Of a DNA stretch of 36,069 nt, positions 1-7,149 are shown piece after piece. Origin of the DNA: Marinomonas rhizomae. Lineage in GTDB: Bacteria; Pseudomonadota; Gammaproteobacteria; Pseudomonadales; Marinomonadaceae. The translations under genes were made by a program, and so were the position numbers. Location of the stretch: positions 1 to 36,069 of the forward strand of contig NZ_QNSE01000024.1 of the NCBI RefSeq assembly GCF_003315485.1. The letters are read 5' to 3'. Numbering within the stretch: position 1 is the first letter of the stretch; the number at the start of each line of letters is the position of its first letter. The notes below the pieces were generated by a model that saw only the letters and a program-made list of their open reading frames with translations, had not been told where the DNA came from and did not search any database.

Positions 1-395
1 CGTCGCGTCGAAGCTGCTTCTTTAGTTTATTTGGCTCCATTCAAACGCTTTGTATTCCCGACCTTTATTCCGCTCTGCTGAGCGGGTAACTTTTGCCCAG
101 ATCCGCAAAAGTAACCAAAAGGTCTCTTTTTCGGGCTATCGCCCAAACGTCTCATTCACGTTGTTTAATACTGGTTTAGCTAGACGATTTTTATCGTAAG
201 GCATAGATTGGCTTTTCTATTCGAGAAAGTCTTTCTGTTAATGACCCTGAAACTCCATAAAGTCGCGCAACTTCGTCGCGTCGAAGCTGCTTCTTTAGTA
301 GCTAATCGTCTGCAAATTTATACCCGATACCGTGATCCGCCGAAGAAAGCGAAGCTTTCATTGTGGGGGCTCTTCAAGACGATAGAAAACTAAAT
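1..395 (+). repeat. composite intergenic repeat, forward copy left of array 1
   Basis: This non-coding stretch holds the tail of one unit (1-28, CGTCGCGTCGAAGCTGCTTC) and one full unit (about 31-300) running from TTCAAACGCTTTGTATTCCC to the same tail. An inner block (about 297-376) follows, with the hairpin GAAAGC-GAA-GCTTTC. The same modules recur in the same order at 13966-14400 and inverted at 3209-3843. Compared with the 14.0-kb copy, the inner block lacks about 35 nt. Short ORFs here do not keep a frame between copies, so I treat the region as non-coding. It lies directly upstream of the array 1 leader; the stretch 396-460 shows nothing recognisable. Confidence 0.8.
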
Positions 396-666
396 GCGGA
401 TGCACATTATTTATTTTGAACTAAGCCGCTTCTTGGGGCGACAGGGAAGATTAAGCACTAAAAAACAGATTAGGTCATAAGGTCTGAGGGAATCGCTTGC
501 CTCGTGGGTCAAATCGCGCTAAAAAAGAGCAAATGAAGAACTAGTATAACGGCGATCAAAGGCGATCTGAAGCGGCATAGTCCAAACAGGCTTTGGTATT
601 TAGCGAGTTATTTAACAGGGAAGTCCCACCATGAAAAAACAAATCCCCTATATAGACAACGCAGCC

Positions 667-723
667 GTTCAACATCGGGTTACAGCCGCAGCTACGCTGC
701 TGTATAACCCTTAATTGTTATAT
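667..723 (+). other. attC-like site at end of leader A
   Basis: GTTCAAC at 667-673 fits the R'' consensus RYYYAAC, and GTTATAT at 717-723 resembles R' (GTTRRRY with one deviation). Between them an imperfect palindrome pairs GGGTTA with TAACCC and has extrahelical bases, as attC stems do. The total of 57 bp is at the short end of the known attC range. If functional, cassette 1 would be joined at the G/TT of 717-719. Confidence 0.5.
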
Positions 724-724
724 T
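716..724 (+). promoter_or_regulatory. possible extended -10 element before cassette 1
   Basis: TGTTATATT at 716-724 resembles an extended -10 (TGnTATAAT). It is identical in both leader copies and overlaps the presumed R' site. There is no convincing -35 at the usual distance. If used, the transcript would begin about 730, leaving a very short leader before ATG 743. This is a weak, inferred call. Confidence 0.25.
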
Positions 725-742
725 TCTTAGAGGGGTCATCGC

Positions 743-1456
743 ATGGGAACTGCGATAGAGGATATTCAATACGAAGAAATGTGGAGTGAGCTTCATCATG
801 AAGCTGTAATGAAGAATGAAGCAAAGAAGCAATGTATCTATATTTTTGTTGAGGGTGACTCTGAAGAAGCAGTATTCCAGTCATTGTTAGAGAGTTGCTG
901 TCTAGATTTTGAAACTGATGGAATTGTTATTGCGAATTACAACGGTATTGGAAATCTAAAACATGCTATTAGGCTTCTCAGAAAAACGTTAAGCCATGAT
1001 CGTCCAGTTATTGTAACTTTTGATGATGATATTGAAGGTAAGCGCATATCTAATATCATCGATGATCCACTAATAAGTGCGTTTAAAATACCTTCTAGTC
1101 CCGTCGTAACATATAGTAATGGTGAAAAAGGCGGTTCATTTGAAGAAAGCTTTCCTCCCGATTGCTTTATAAGCGCAAGCTTCAAGCCGCGCGCTATCGA
1201 TAGTAAGCTCGTGGGAAAAGAGACTGAATTTAGAAATGTATTCAACTCAAGTAAGCCTTGGGTCGCTCAGTTGGCAAACTTCATAAAATTAAATGGAGGC
1301 AATCCAGGCTCTATTAACAAAGTAGAAATAGCTGAAAACATGGAGTCGTCTTGCTTATCTATACCCAAAACGTTTGAAGAGTTAGCTACATTAATTAGTC
1401 AAACTAGACAGGCCTATCCGGTAGCACATCCAGATGATGTCGAAGTTAAAATTTAA
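743..1456 (+). CDS. stand-alone TOPRIM-domain protein (OLD-like), cassette-borne
   Basis: The 237-residue protein carries TOPRIM hallmarks: a glutamate in FVEGDSEE (E37) at the end of a beta strand, a GIGN turn (68-71), and an acidic D-x-D motif in VTFDDDIEGK (D94 and D96). In OLD nucleases, topoisomerases and DnaG-type primases these residues bind the catalytic Mg2+. No ATPase domain is encoded beside it, so it would be a single-domain protein. The start is supported by GAGGGG 7 nt upstream. The stop codon lies inside the R'' box of the attC that follows, which is typical for a gene cassette. A nuclease role, perhaps in defence, is inferred from the fold signature; the substrate is unknown. 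The C-terminal 100 residues match nothing I recognise. Confidence 0.65.
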   Translation: MGTAIEDIQYEEMWSELHHEAVMKNEAKKQCIYIFVEGDSEEAVFQSLLESCCLDFETDGIVIANYNGIGNLKHAIRLLRKTLSHDRPVIVTFDDDIEGKRISNIIDDPLISAFKIPSSPVVTYSNGEKGGSFEESFPPDCFISASFKPRAIDSKLVGKETEFRNVFNSSKPWVAQLANFIKLNGGNPGSINKVEIAENMESSCLSIPKTFEELATLISQTRQAYPVAHPDDVEVKI

Positions 1457-1537
1457 CAAGACCAAGTACAAACGCCCATGCAAAAAACGCATGGGCTGGA
1501 CCTCGCTGACGCTCGGCCTGTGCAGGCGGTGTTAGTT
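1451..1537 (+). other. attC site of cassette 1
   Basis: R'' is ATTTAAC (1451-1457, perfect RYYYAAC, containing the TAA stop). R' is GTTAGTT (1531-1537, one deviation). The 87-bp stretch contains GCCCATGC...GCATGGGC and the variable-loop-like segment GGACCTCGCTGACGCTCGGCC-type sequence (1498-1518). Stop codon in R'' and strong folding are standard for integron cassettes. Confidence 0.75.
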
Positions 1538-1556
1538 TTAATAAGGAAAATGTCAC

Positions 1557-2198
1557 ATGGATATTGCTGTCAAAATATTCCAAATAATTTTTTATTTAAC
1601 AGCCTCAGTTGTCGCTGTTTTAACTTTTATTAAGGCTAAAAACGGGCTTTTAAATTCAGTTAATACTGAATATCAAAAGAAAGTTATGGAACGCCTGGCT
1701 TCATTGGCAGATGAACTTTGGGAAGAGTTCGACTTTGTGTCAGAGAATCACTGGTCAAAAGATGGTGCTTTAACTGAGGTTCTAGAAAAAATTCATGAGT
1801 ATGCTCTTCAAAATAAATATGAAATTTTGACTGGTAAAAAAGGTTTTTTTGGTGTTCCTCTGCCAAAAAAGCAAAAAGAAATGATGGCAATGGTTGAAAA
1901 GTTGAAGACAGACCCTTTTATACCTGAAAAAATTAGAAACAAGATAGTCTCTCTTCTTGATGAACGTCTCAATTCAACTTTTGATGCCTATCAGGTTGTA
2001 ATTGGTGAATATCAAAAGGAGCTTTCAGCAGGAAGGAAGTGGAATACTTTCGAAGAAAATAAAAGCTTCATAAGTAACGATATTGTCTCAATAATGAGCG
2101 ATAAAGGTTTGTCTATACCTAAACTTCAAGAAGCAATACACGAAATACGGCTAGAGATACAGAAGTATTACGAAAGTTTTAATACTATAAAAAACTAG
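1557..2198 (+). CDS. membrane-anchored protein of unknown function, cassette 2
   Basis: The 213-residue protein has one N-terminal hydrophobic helix (about residues 4-25). A largely helical, charged cytoplasmic domain follows, rich in Lys and Glu, with likely coiled-coil segments (about 35-60 and 170-210). I recognise no catalytic motif. The start ATG follows AAGGAAA at 1542-1548. The gene is AT-rich compared with the core genes to its right. It begins 20 nt after the R' box of the previous attC and ends against the next one, so it fills one cassette alone. It shares an N-anchored, helical plan with the next gene. A function in a two-component membrane system is possible but only inferred. 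Confidence 0.7.
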   Translation: MDIAVKIFQIIFYLTASVVAVLTFIKAKNGLLNSVNTEYQKKVMERLASLADELWEEFDFVSENHWSKDGALTEVLEKIHEYALQNKYEILTGKKGFFGVPLPKKQKEMMAMVEKLKTDPFIPEKIRNKIVSLLDERLNSTFDAYQVVIGEYQKELSAGRKWNTFEENKSFISNDIVSIMSDKGLSIPKLQEAIHEIRLEIQKYYESFNTIKN

Positions 2199-2262
2199 CA
2201 AGGCGCTGTTGTCAGACAAATTTTCCGCTACGCTCCAAATTTGCCGTAGAGCGCGACTTTAC
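2194..2262 (+). other. degenerate attC-like site of cassette 2
   Basis: The stop codon is followed by AGCAAGGCGCTGTTGTCAG, a common attC-type opening, and then a perfect CAAATTT/AAATTTG stem around CCGCTACGCTC (2217-2241). GGCGCT (2202-2207) can pair with AGCGCG (2250-2255). The R'' (near AACTAGC) and R' (near ACTTTAC) cores have decayed from consensus, so recombination here would be poor. Confidence 0.5.
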
Positions 2263-2279
2263 ATTACAGGAGTACATCG

Positions 2280-2954
2280 TTGAGAATATTTTTATCCATC
2301 TTTGGGACATTGATTTTTCTAGCCAGTGCAAAATTCGGATACTGCCTGCTTATAGAAGATAAACTGAATGGTGCTGAGTTTGTAAGCTTAATTATTGCGT
2401 TTGCTATTATTGGATTAATTCTATCTTTCGCATCCGAAATTCAAGAGTTTTCGATAGCCGGAAACATCGTAAAACTTAAAGAAGTAAAGCGAGACGCTGA
2501 AAAATCTATCAGCGAATTAAAATCGGCAAGAATAGAAACATTCAGGTTTCTTTTAAGTCTGGCTAAGCGACATCCTGGAGGTTTCTCTGATAGTGGTACT
2601 GTAGATGGCCGAGTCAACGATTTTTGGTCATTGCATGATCAAATAGTTGCTTTTAACTGCGAAGATGAATTAGCTAGAAATTTGCTAGAAGTAGTAGGTG
2701 TACTTCTTCAAGGCCAGCTTAGTAGTATCTCTCACAGCAGTGATGCTGTAAGGAGCAAGTATCATGGAAAAAATAAAACACCAAAACCATCACAATTAAC
2801 TATCGAGGCTTTGGATAATGACTCTGTTGAGTTAGCAGCTAAAAGAAAGGTAGCTGGTGGTGACCAAGCTAAGATAAAGGAGATGCTTGTTGTTGGTCTT
2901 GAAGAGTATAAGAAGCTATATGAGCTGAGAGGTAAATATCAAAATAAAATGTAA
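2280..2954 (+). CDS. membrane-anchored helical protein of unknown function, cassette 3
   Basis: The 224-residue protein has two N-terminal hydrophobic segments (about 4-22 and 33-52). A coiled-coil-like helix (about 66-88) and a soluble helical domain follow. The likely start is the TTG at 2280, because AGGAG lies 7-8 nt upstream (2268-2272) and the next frame elements already encode the first membrane helix. No catalytic motif is visible. It has its own ribosome-binding site and an attC-like sequence on each side, so it is probably a separate cassette. It resembles the preceding gene only in general layout. The function is unknown. Confidence 0.65.
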   Translation: MRIFLSIFGTLIFLASAKFGYCLLIEDKLNGAEFVSLIIAFAIIGLILSFASEIQEFSIAGNIVKLKEVKRDAEKSISELKSARIETFRFLLSLAKRHPGGFSDSGTVDGRVNDFWSLHDQIVAFNCEDELARNLLEVVGVLLQGQLSSISHSSDAVRSKYHGKNKTPKPSQLTIEALDNDSVELAAKRKVAGGDQAKIKEMLVVGLEEYKKLYELRGKYQNKM

Positions 2955-3043
2955 CAAGTCAAAACACTCGGGTTTGATAAAGCTGTTATCTTTATTTTCA
3001 AAAAAACGCCAACCTCATTAAGCCGGTTTTTGAGGCGTTACCA
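2949..3043 (+). other. degenerate attC-like site of cassette 3
   Basis: ATGTAAC (2949-2955) holds the stop codon and nearly matches RYYYAAC. The right side has an AACGCC...GGCGTT stem (3005-3039) ending in GTTACCA. The inner part AACC...GGTT also pairs. The R' box is poor, and part of the hairpin could equally act as a transcription terminator. Confidence 0.45.
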
Positions 3044-3054
3044 CGGAAAAACCA

Positions 3055-3194
3055 ATGAAAACCATCGTAATCTCAGATATTTTCGGCAGAGCTGCTGCTC
3101 TTGAACGGTTTGTCGAAAAGACAAGCCAAGACAAGACACGTTAATTATAGATCCATATGATTTAGAATATATGGATTTTAAAAATGAAGAAGCG
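3055..3194 (+). pseudogene. broken cassette gene, remnant of a small alpha/beta-hydrolase-like protein
   Basis: The frame from ATG 3055 reads MKTIVISDIFGRAAALERF and stops at 3142-3144. A second frame starting at 3141 continues as LIIDPYDLEYMDFKNEEA to 3194, where the flanking repeat begins. In intact relatives as I remember them, the motifs ISDIFGR and DPYD...FKNE belong to one N-terminal region of an alpha/beta-hydrolase-like protein seen in cassettes and plasmids. I therefore read this as one gene with a frameshift near 3120-3140 and loss of everything after about 48 residues. The family assignment rests on memory of the motif. Confidence 0.5.
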
Positions 3195-3208
3195 ACGACC
3201 TAGCCTGG

Positions 3209-3300
3209 AACATGAAAGCTTCGCTTTCATCAGCGCATCATGGTCGTACCTCTCTCATGTCGCCCTTGTCTTTGTTTCCATCATTGTAATCCAGAAGAAG
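3209..3300 (-). repeat. inner block of composite repeat, inverted copy right of array 1
   Basis: ATGAAAGCTTCGCTTTCA followed by GGTCGTACCTCTCTCATG is the reverse complement of the inner block at about 14345-14395. It adjoins the end of the broken cassette gene, so array 1 has this same block on both sides in opposite orientation. Confidence 0.7.
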
Positions 3301-3303
3301 TCA

Positions 3304-3556
3304 GTTCGACGCGACAAAGTTGCGCGACTTTATGGCGTTTCAGAGTCAGTTAAAAATTTCCTTTCTAACAACATCAAAAATAATCTATGCCTTTCGAAAT
3401 AACTCGTATTGCTAGACATAACCTTAATCAAAATAAACGAGACGTTTGGGCGATAGCCCGACAAAGAGACCTTTTGGTTACTTTTGCGGATCTGGGCAAA
3501 AGTTACCCGCTCAGCAGAGCGGAATAAAGGTCGAGAATACAAAGTAATTGAATGGA
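3304..3556 (-). repeat. composite repeat unit, inverted copy 1
   Basis: Read on the minus strand, this is the same unit as 31-300. It starts near TTCAATTACTTTGTATTC, passes CCGCTCTGCTGAGCGGGTAA and GGGCTATCGCCCAAACGTCT, and ends in GTCGCGTCGAA. A second inverted unit follows in tandem. Apparent short ORFs within it are frame accidents. Confidence 0.75.
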
Positions 3557-3578
3557 ACCAGATAAACTAAAGAAACGG

Positions 3579-3843
3579 CTTCGACGCGACGAAGTTGCGC
3601 GACTTTATGGTGTTTCAGAGTCAGTTAAAAATACCCTTCCTCAAGGCTACAAAAACAATCCATGCCTTACTCTAAAAATCGTCTTGCTAAACGCAACGTT
3701 AAATACAGCAAATGAGACGTTTGGGCGATAGCCCGATAAAGTTACCCGCTCAACAGAGCGGAATAAAGGTTGGGAATGCAAAGTGTTTGAATGGAACCAA
3801 AAACAACCCCATCCTAGCCTTCCCCTTGAAGGAAGGGGAAGGG
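3579..3843 (-). repeat. composite repeat unit, inverted copy 2, with outer hairpin
   Basis: This is a second tandem inverted unit. At its outer edge is a perfect 10-bp inverted repeat, CCTTCCCCTT (3818-3827) and AAGGGGAAGG (3833-3842), next to CAACCCCATCCTAG. The same outer hairpin and flank occur at 13966-14010. The hairpin lies 13 nt beyond the dgt stop codon and may also end dgt transcription. Confidence 0.75.
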
Positions 3844-3855
3844 ACAAAGCCCTTG

Positions 3856-5202
3856 TTACATTGGCTCAAACACCGAACCTAAGCTAGGAACAAACAATTT
3901 ATTGTACATGCGGCTGGCGTAGTCGTCGGTCATGGAGGCCATGTAGTCGCAGATGATGCGCAGTCCGCTTTCTCCCCGTTCTTGGCTTTTTTGCCATTCG
4001 TTGGCGATTTCTCTTGGCAGTAATCGGCTTGGGTCGGCGGAATAGGCTTCGAACATTTCCAATAACATTTGCTGGCCTTTGTAGACGAGCATTTGTACTT
4101 CTGGGCGTTGGATGATGTGTTGCATTTCGAATTGTTTTAATAAGTTTAAAGCTTGGCGTTGACCTTCTGGTAAGCCGACTTGGAAGCGCAGTAGGGGATG
4201 TTCGAATTGTGTTTTTTCGATCACTCGACAAGAGGTGATGAACCAACTGACTAAGCTGCCGATGGCTTCTTTACGAAGGTGGCTTTGGCGGCTGAACAGT
4301 TGGGTACGAATGTCGTTTAGGTTTTCTGCCAAAAAGGGTGAAGCCAAGGCGGCGAGTTTGGGTTCTAGGTGCTCTAGCCACATGTCTTTGGTGACCATGC
4401 CGAGGACGATGGCGTCTTCTAAGTCGTGTACGCCGTAGGCTATGTCGTCGGCTAGGTCCATGATGCTGGTGTCGAAACTGGCATGTTTGGCTTTAGAGTG
4501 GCTGTCAGGAGTTGTTTGGTTTACTTCTTGTAATAAGAGTTTGTCCGCCTGGCTAAAGGGTTGGATGATCCAATTTAGTAATTCTTGTTCTTCTTGATAG
4601 ACGCATTTTGGTGGCGCCCAGTTTGACGCTTTAAATTGACGGAAGTTGGTTGGCTTTTCTGGGTATTTGCCAACCACATTGGCGTGCAAAACGGGGTATT
4701 TTAAAATTCCCAATAGTGTACGGCGGGTGACGTCCATGCCATAAGTTGGTGAGTAGGAGCCGCGCTTGCCTAGTATTCTTAGTGACTGAGCATTGCCTTC
4801 AAAACCGCCATGATTTTGCATCATATAGTTCAGAGCGACTTCACCACCGTGGCCGAATGGTGGGTGGCCAATATCGTGGCTTAGACAAACTGTTTCAATT
4901 AAAGCGTCGTCAGCGAGCCAAGACTGAAAATCGGCGTCAGCGGGTGAGCTGAATTTAAGTTGATGAACAATGCCGTTGCCAATTTGGGCGACTTCTAAAG
5001 AATGTGTTAAGCGTGTGCGGCTGTAGTCGTTTTGTCTAATGGCGAGGATTTGAGTTTTGGATTGTAAGCGGCGAAAGGCCGCGCTGTGAATGATTCTGGC
5101 TCGGTCGCGTTGAAAAGGTGTGCGGTAATCGTTGTTACGGGATTCTGGATGGCCGGATTGTCTTTCGTGCCAAGGTAGCATTGTGTCTTGTGCCGTTGTC
5201 AT
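3856..5202 (-). CDS. dgt: deoxyguanosinetriphosphate triphosphohydrolase-like protein (HD domain)
   Basis: The 448-residue protein belongs to the dGTPase family, which hydrolyses dNTPs (classically dGTP) to the nucleoside and tripolyphosphate in the cytoplasm. The N-terminal signature RNNDYRTPFQRDRARI (22-37) and AAFRRLQSKTQ (41-51) is typical. HD-domain metal ligands are visible: H67 in RLTHS, H109-D110 in SHDIGHPPFGH, and the later Asp in MDLADDIAYGVHD (near 250). Length fits the bacterial dGTPase-like group. It stands alone, divergent from the LysR-type gene, and its 3' end abuts the composite repeat. A role in keeping dNTP pools balanced is known for the family. Some homologues restrict phage by depleting dNTPs, but nothing here shows that. 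Confidence 0.93.
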   Translation of the reverse strand: MTTAQDTMLPWHERQSGHPESRNNDYRTPFQRDRARIIHSAAFRRLQSKTQILAIRQNDYSRTRLTHSLEVAQIGNGIVHQLKFSSPADADFQSWLADDALIETVCLSHDIGHPPFGHGGEVALNYMMQNHGGFEGNAQSLRILGKRGSYSPTYGMDVTRRTLLGILKYPVLHANVVGKYPEKPTNFRQFKASNWAPPKCVYQEEQELLNWIIQPFSQADKLLLQEVNQTTPDSHSKAKHASFDTSIMDLADDIAYGVHDLEDAIVLGMVTKDMWLEHLEPKLAALASPFLAENLNDIRTQLFSRQSHLRKEAIGSLVSWFITSCRVIEKTQFEHPLLRFQVGLPEGQRQALNLLKQFEMQHIIQRPEVQMLVYKGQQMLLEMFEAYSADPSRLLPREIANEWQKSQERGESGLRIICDYMASMTDDYASRMYNKLFVPSLGSVFEPM

Positions 5203-5313
5203 GCTCTTAATCCACTTAGGTTAATAACTTTGAGTCTTTCATGAAAACACGATATAGGTCAATGTTCGTAAAATACGCATTGGGCATAATGGGATCAACT
5301 ATAAGGAATCTTT

Positions 5314-5619
5314 ATGCTTAATACACAACACCTCATTACGTTTAAAGCGTTGGTTGAAACGGGAAGTTTTACAAACACGGCTAAGCAGTTGGGTTTAACC
5401 CAGCCTGCGGTTAGTCAACATATTCAAAAATTAGAGCGAGATTTGGGTGAGTCACTACTGATTCGTCATGGTCGAACAACGGATATGACGCCAGCGGGTG
5501 AAGTATTGCTACAACATATACAAGCGCTTGAAGCTTGTTATGAGAGTTTTATCGTATCGTGGAAAAGTCATCAGGAAAGTAAATCGAATGACGAGTGTCA
5601 GGCTGATAAAAGCGCCTGA
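5314..5619 (+). CDS. LysR-type HTH-only protein
   Basis: The 101-residue protein is an almost exact LysR N-terminal DNA-binding domain. It has FKALVETGSFTNTAKQLG (about 10-27), then the recognition region TQPAVSQHIQKLERDLGESL and the wing region up to about residue 75. The ~200-residue effector-binding domain of normal LysR regulators (about 300 residues) is absent. A stop codon and a clear terminator follow at once, so it is not a recent frameshift of a longer gene. ATAAGGAATCTTTATG gives a good ribosome site. It may bind DNA without a ligand or modulate a full-length regulator; both are inferences. Its neighbours are dgt (divergent) and cysH (convergent). Confidence 0.8.
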   Translation: MLNTQHLITFKALVETGSFTNTAKQLGLTQPAVSQHIQKLERDLGESLLIRHGRTTDMTPAGEVLLQHIQALEACYESFIVSWKSHQESKSNDECQADKSA

Positions 5620-5645
5620 TTTTATGTATCAGGCACTTTTAGTTT
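5607..5645. terminator. bidirectional terminator between LysR-HTH gene and cysH
   Basis: GCCTGAT (5614-5620) pairs with ATCAGGC (5628-5634), flanked by A-rich sequence on the left and T-rich sequence on the right. It can therefore end transcription from both convergent genes. Confidence 0.75.
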
Positions 5646-5662
5646 TCTTATTTAAAAGGCGT

Positions 5663-6397
5663 CTATTGTTGAGCAGTTGGTATGAGGTTGCCAATATGCA
5701 AGCCACATTCTTTGTGCTCTGACTCTTCCCACCACCAGCGGCCTTCGCGTTCGTGCTGATTCGGCAAGATAGGGCGAGTACAAGGCTCGCAGCCAATGCT
5801 AGTAAACCCTTTTAAGTGCAATTCATTGTAGGGAACATCAAACATTTTGATGTAGTTCCAAACGTCTTCGGAAGACCAGTTAGCCAATGGGTTGAATTTA
5901 AATAAATCCTTTTCGTCTGTGCTAAATGCGCCGTCTTTTTCAGCAAAAGCGAGAACGTTACGTGTGCCTGGACTTTGATCTTTACGTTGTCCTGTGATCC
6001 ATGCATCCAGCGTAGCTAGCTTACGTTTAAGTGGCTGCACTTTGCGAATGCCACAGCATTCTTTGTGACCATCTTCAAAAAAGCTAAATAGGCCTTTCTC
6101 ACGGGTGAAGTTTTCGAGTGCTTCACGGTCTGGGGAAAGTATATCGATATTAATTTTGTAGTGTTTACGGACTTGTTCAATAAAGCGGTGCGTCTCGGCA
6201 TGGAGGCGGCCAGTGTCCAGAGAAAATACATGAATGTCTTTTTTAGCTTTGACAGCCATGTCAATTAGGACAACATCTTCTGCACCGCTAAAAGAGATGG
6301 CAATGTTGTCGAATTCTTTCATTGCGTTATGGATGATTTTTTGTGCTTCGTCTTCTTTATTGTTGGCAATAAAAGACGCTAAATCAAATGCTGACAT
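5663..6397 (-). CDS. cysH: thioredoxin-dependent adenylyl-sulfate (APS) reductase
   Basis: The 244-residue enzyme reduces activated sulfate to sulfite in the cytoplasm during sulfate assimilation. An SFSGAED nucleotide-binding loop lies at 35-41. Four cysteines that hold a [4Fe-4S] cluster are present: CC at 114-115 and C-x2-C at 203/206 in GCEPCTRP. This marks the APS-using branch rather than the cluster-free PAPS reductase of E. coli. The catalytic thiol is C231 in KECGLH near the C-terminus. The gene lies 93 nt downstream of nudL on the same strand and ends at a shared bidirectional terminator. Its role in cysteine synthesis follows from the family. Confidence 0.94.
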   Translation of the reverse strand: MSAFDLASFIANNKEDEAQKIIHNAMKEFDNIAISFSGAEDVVLIDMAVKAKKDIHVFSLDTGRLHAETHRFIEQVRKHYKINIDILSPDREALENFTREKGLFSFFEDGHKECCGIRKVQPLKRKLATLDAWITGQRKDQSPGTRNVLAFAEKDGAFSTDEKDLFKFNPLANWSSEDVWNYIKMFDVPYNELHLKGFTSIGCEPCTRPILPNQHEREGRWWWEESEHKECGLHIGNLIPTAQQ

Positions 6398-6490
6398 AGG
6401 ATGATTAACCCTGTTCTAAGTTACGTTAGCTGTACCATAGCAATTTGCGGCGTTGAAAGAAAAGACGAAAGAACACTAACCTTATAATGC

Positions 6491-7141
6491 TTAGCCAACA
6501 TGCCGCGCTAGTGTTTGGTAGAGGCCATATAATATTCCAGCGGTTACCCCCCAAATACGGATTTCCTCATAATCGATTTCAAAGTAACCACGAGAAACCG
6601 TATCCAGTGCTTTCTTTTTAAATCGATAGTTTTGTGGTGTTAACAAGTGCCGCAAAGGTACCCAATGGACCGATTTAACTTCCTCTTCACATAGGCTAAG
6701 CTCACTTTTGCGAGTCATTTCCGCGACGATGGGTTTAATGCAATAACCCGAGATGGTGCAGTATTCGCCCAATTCGCCTAATAAATCGAAACAATCTGGT
6801 GACAGTCCAACTTCTTCTAATGTTTCACGTAACGCTGTGTATTGGATGCTGGCGTCGTCGGGGTCATGTTTGCCACCGGGAAAGGCAATTTGCCCCGGAT
6901 GATTGCGCATATGAAGTGCGCGTTGGGTTAGGAGTACATACAGCTCACCATCTTCTGGTTCTCGCCAAATAGGAATGAGTACGGCAGCAGATCGGTAATT
7001 CAAATCATACCCACTGGGGAACATTTCCTCGTCTGGGTTATGGATTTGTTGCGCGTAAGGGGCTCTGTCTAATGCTGCGCGAATATCATCCAAGCTCAGG
7101 TCAATGGGAGGAGCACTTAAAAACTGCTCTATATCAGACAT
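6491..7141 (-). CDS. nudL: Nudix CoA pyrophosphatase
   Basis: From M at 7141 the protein has 216 residues and starts MSDIEQFLSAPP. The longer frame to 7228 would overlap pabB by 26 codons and add sequence unlike the family. The Nudix box reads GGKHDPDDASIQYTALRET followed by LEEVGL, with the upstream signature NHPGQIAFPGG typical of the NudL/YeaB CoA pyrophosphatases. These split CoA and acyl-CoA into phosphopantetheine derivatives and 3',5'-ADP. The first Nudix glutamate is replaced by Asp, as is common in this subgroup. It starts 8 nt after the pabB stop, so the two are surely co-transcribed. The same pairing occurs in E. coli. Confidence 0.88.
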   Translation of the reverse strand: MSDIEQFLSAPPIDLSLDDIRAALDRAPYAQQIHNPDEEMFPSGYDLNYRSAAVLIPIWREPEDGELYVLLTQRALHMRNHPGQIAFPGGKHDPDDASIQYTALRETLEEVGLSPDCFDLLGELGEYCTISGYCIKPIVAEMTRKSELSLCEEEVKSVHWVPLRHLLTPQNYRFKKKALDTVSRGYFEIDYEEIRIWGVTAGILYGLYQTLARHVG

Positions 7142-7149
7142 GATACGGC

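Larger units (their letters stand above)
461..725 (+). repeat. ~265-bp array leader, copy A
   Basis: This block is about 89% identical by hand alignment to 14529-14794 (about 30 differences, one of them a 1-nt indel). In both places it sits immediately upstream of the first cassette gene. Recognisable parts in order are a GAGG/CCTC mini-stem near 484-503, the module GCGAGTTATTTAACAGGG (603-620), the hairpin GGGA-AG-TCCC (618-627), a 27-codon ORF (631-714) and an imperfect palindrome GGGTTA...TAACCC (678-710). It ends with AATTGTTATATTT. The indel shifts the mini-ORF frame between copies, which argues for a DNA or RNA function rather than a protein. It could be an ORF-less cassette, an attI-like platform or a structured RNA. 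I do not recognise it as a known family. Confidence 0.75.

Noticed and set aside
208..393. 61-codon open frame in the left repeat
   Set aside because: It lies in the composite repeat, and the matching positions in the other copies are out of frame or interrupted.
631..714. 27-codon ORF in leader A (and 25-codon counterpart at 14699-14776)
   Set aside because: The two copies diverge in frame after a 1-nt indel, so a conserved peptide is unlikely. A translated leader like the short ORF in some attI sites remains possible, but is not supported enough for a CDS call.
461..725. Leader as a group II intron or retron
   Set aside because: Too short, no reverse transcriptase gene and no domain V-like hairpin recognisable.
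3184..3402. 72-codon open frame across the end of array 1
   Set aside because: It joins the tail of a broken cassette gene to inverted repeat sequence; no conserved protein pattern or ribosome site.
3856..5202. dGTPase as a phage-defence gene linked to array 1
   Set aside because: It matches the common chromosomal dGTPase-like type, is on the opposite strand and lies outside the repeat bracket.
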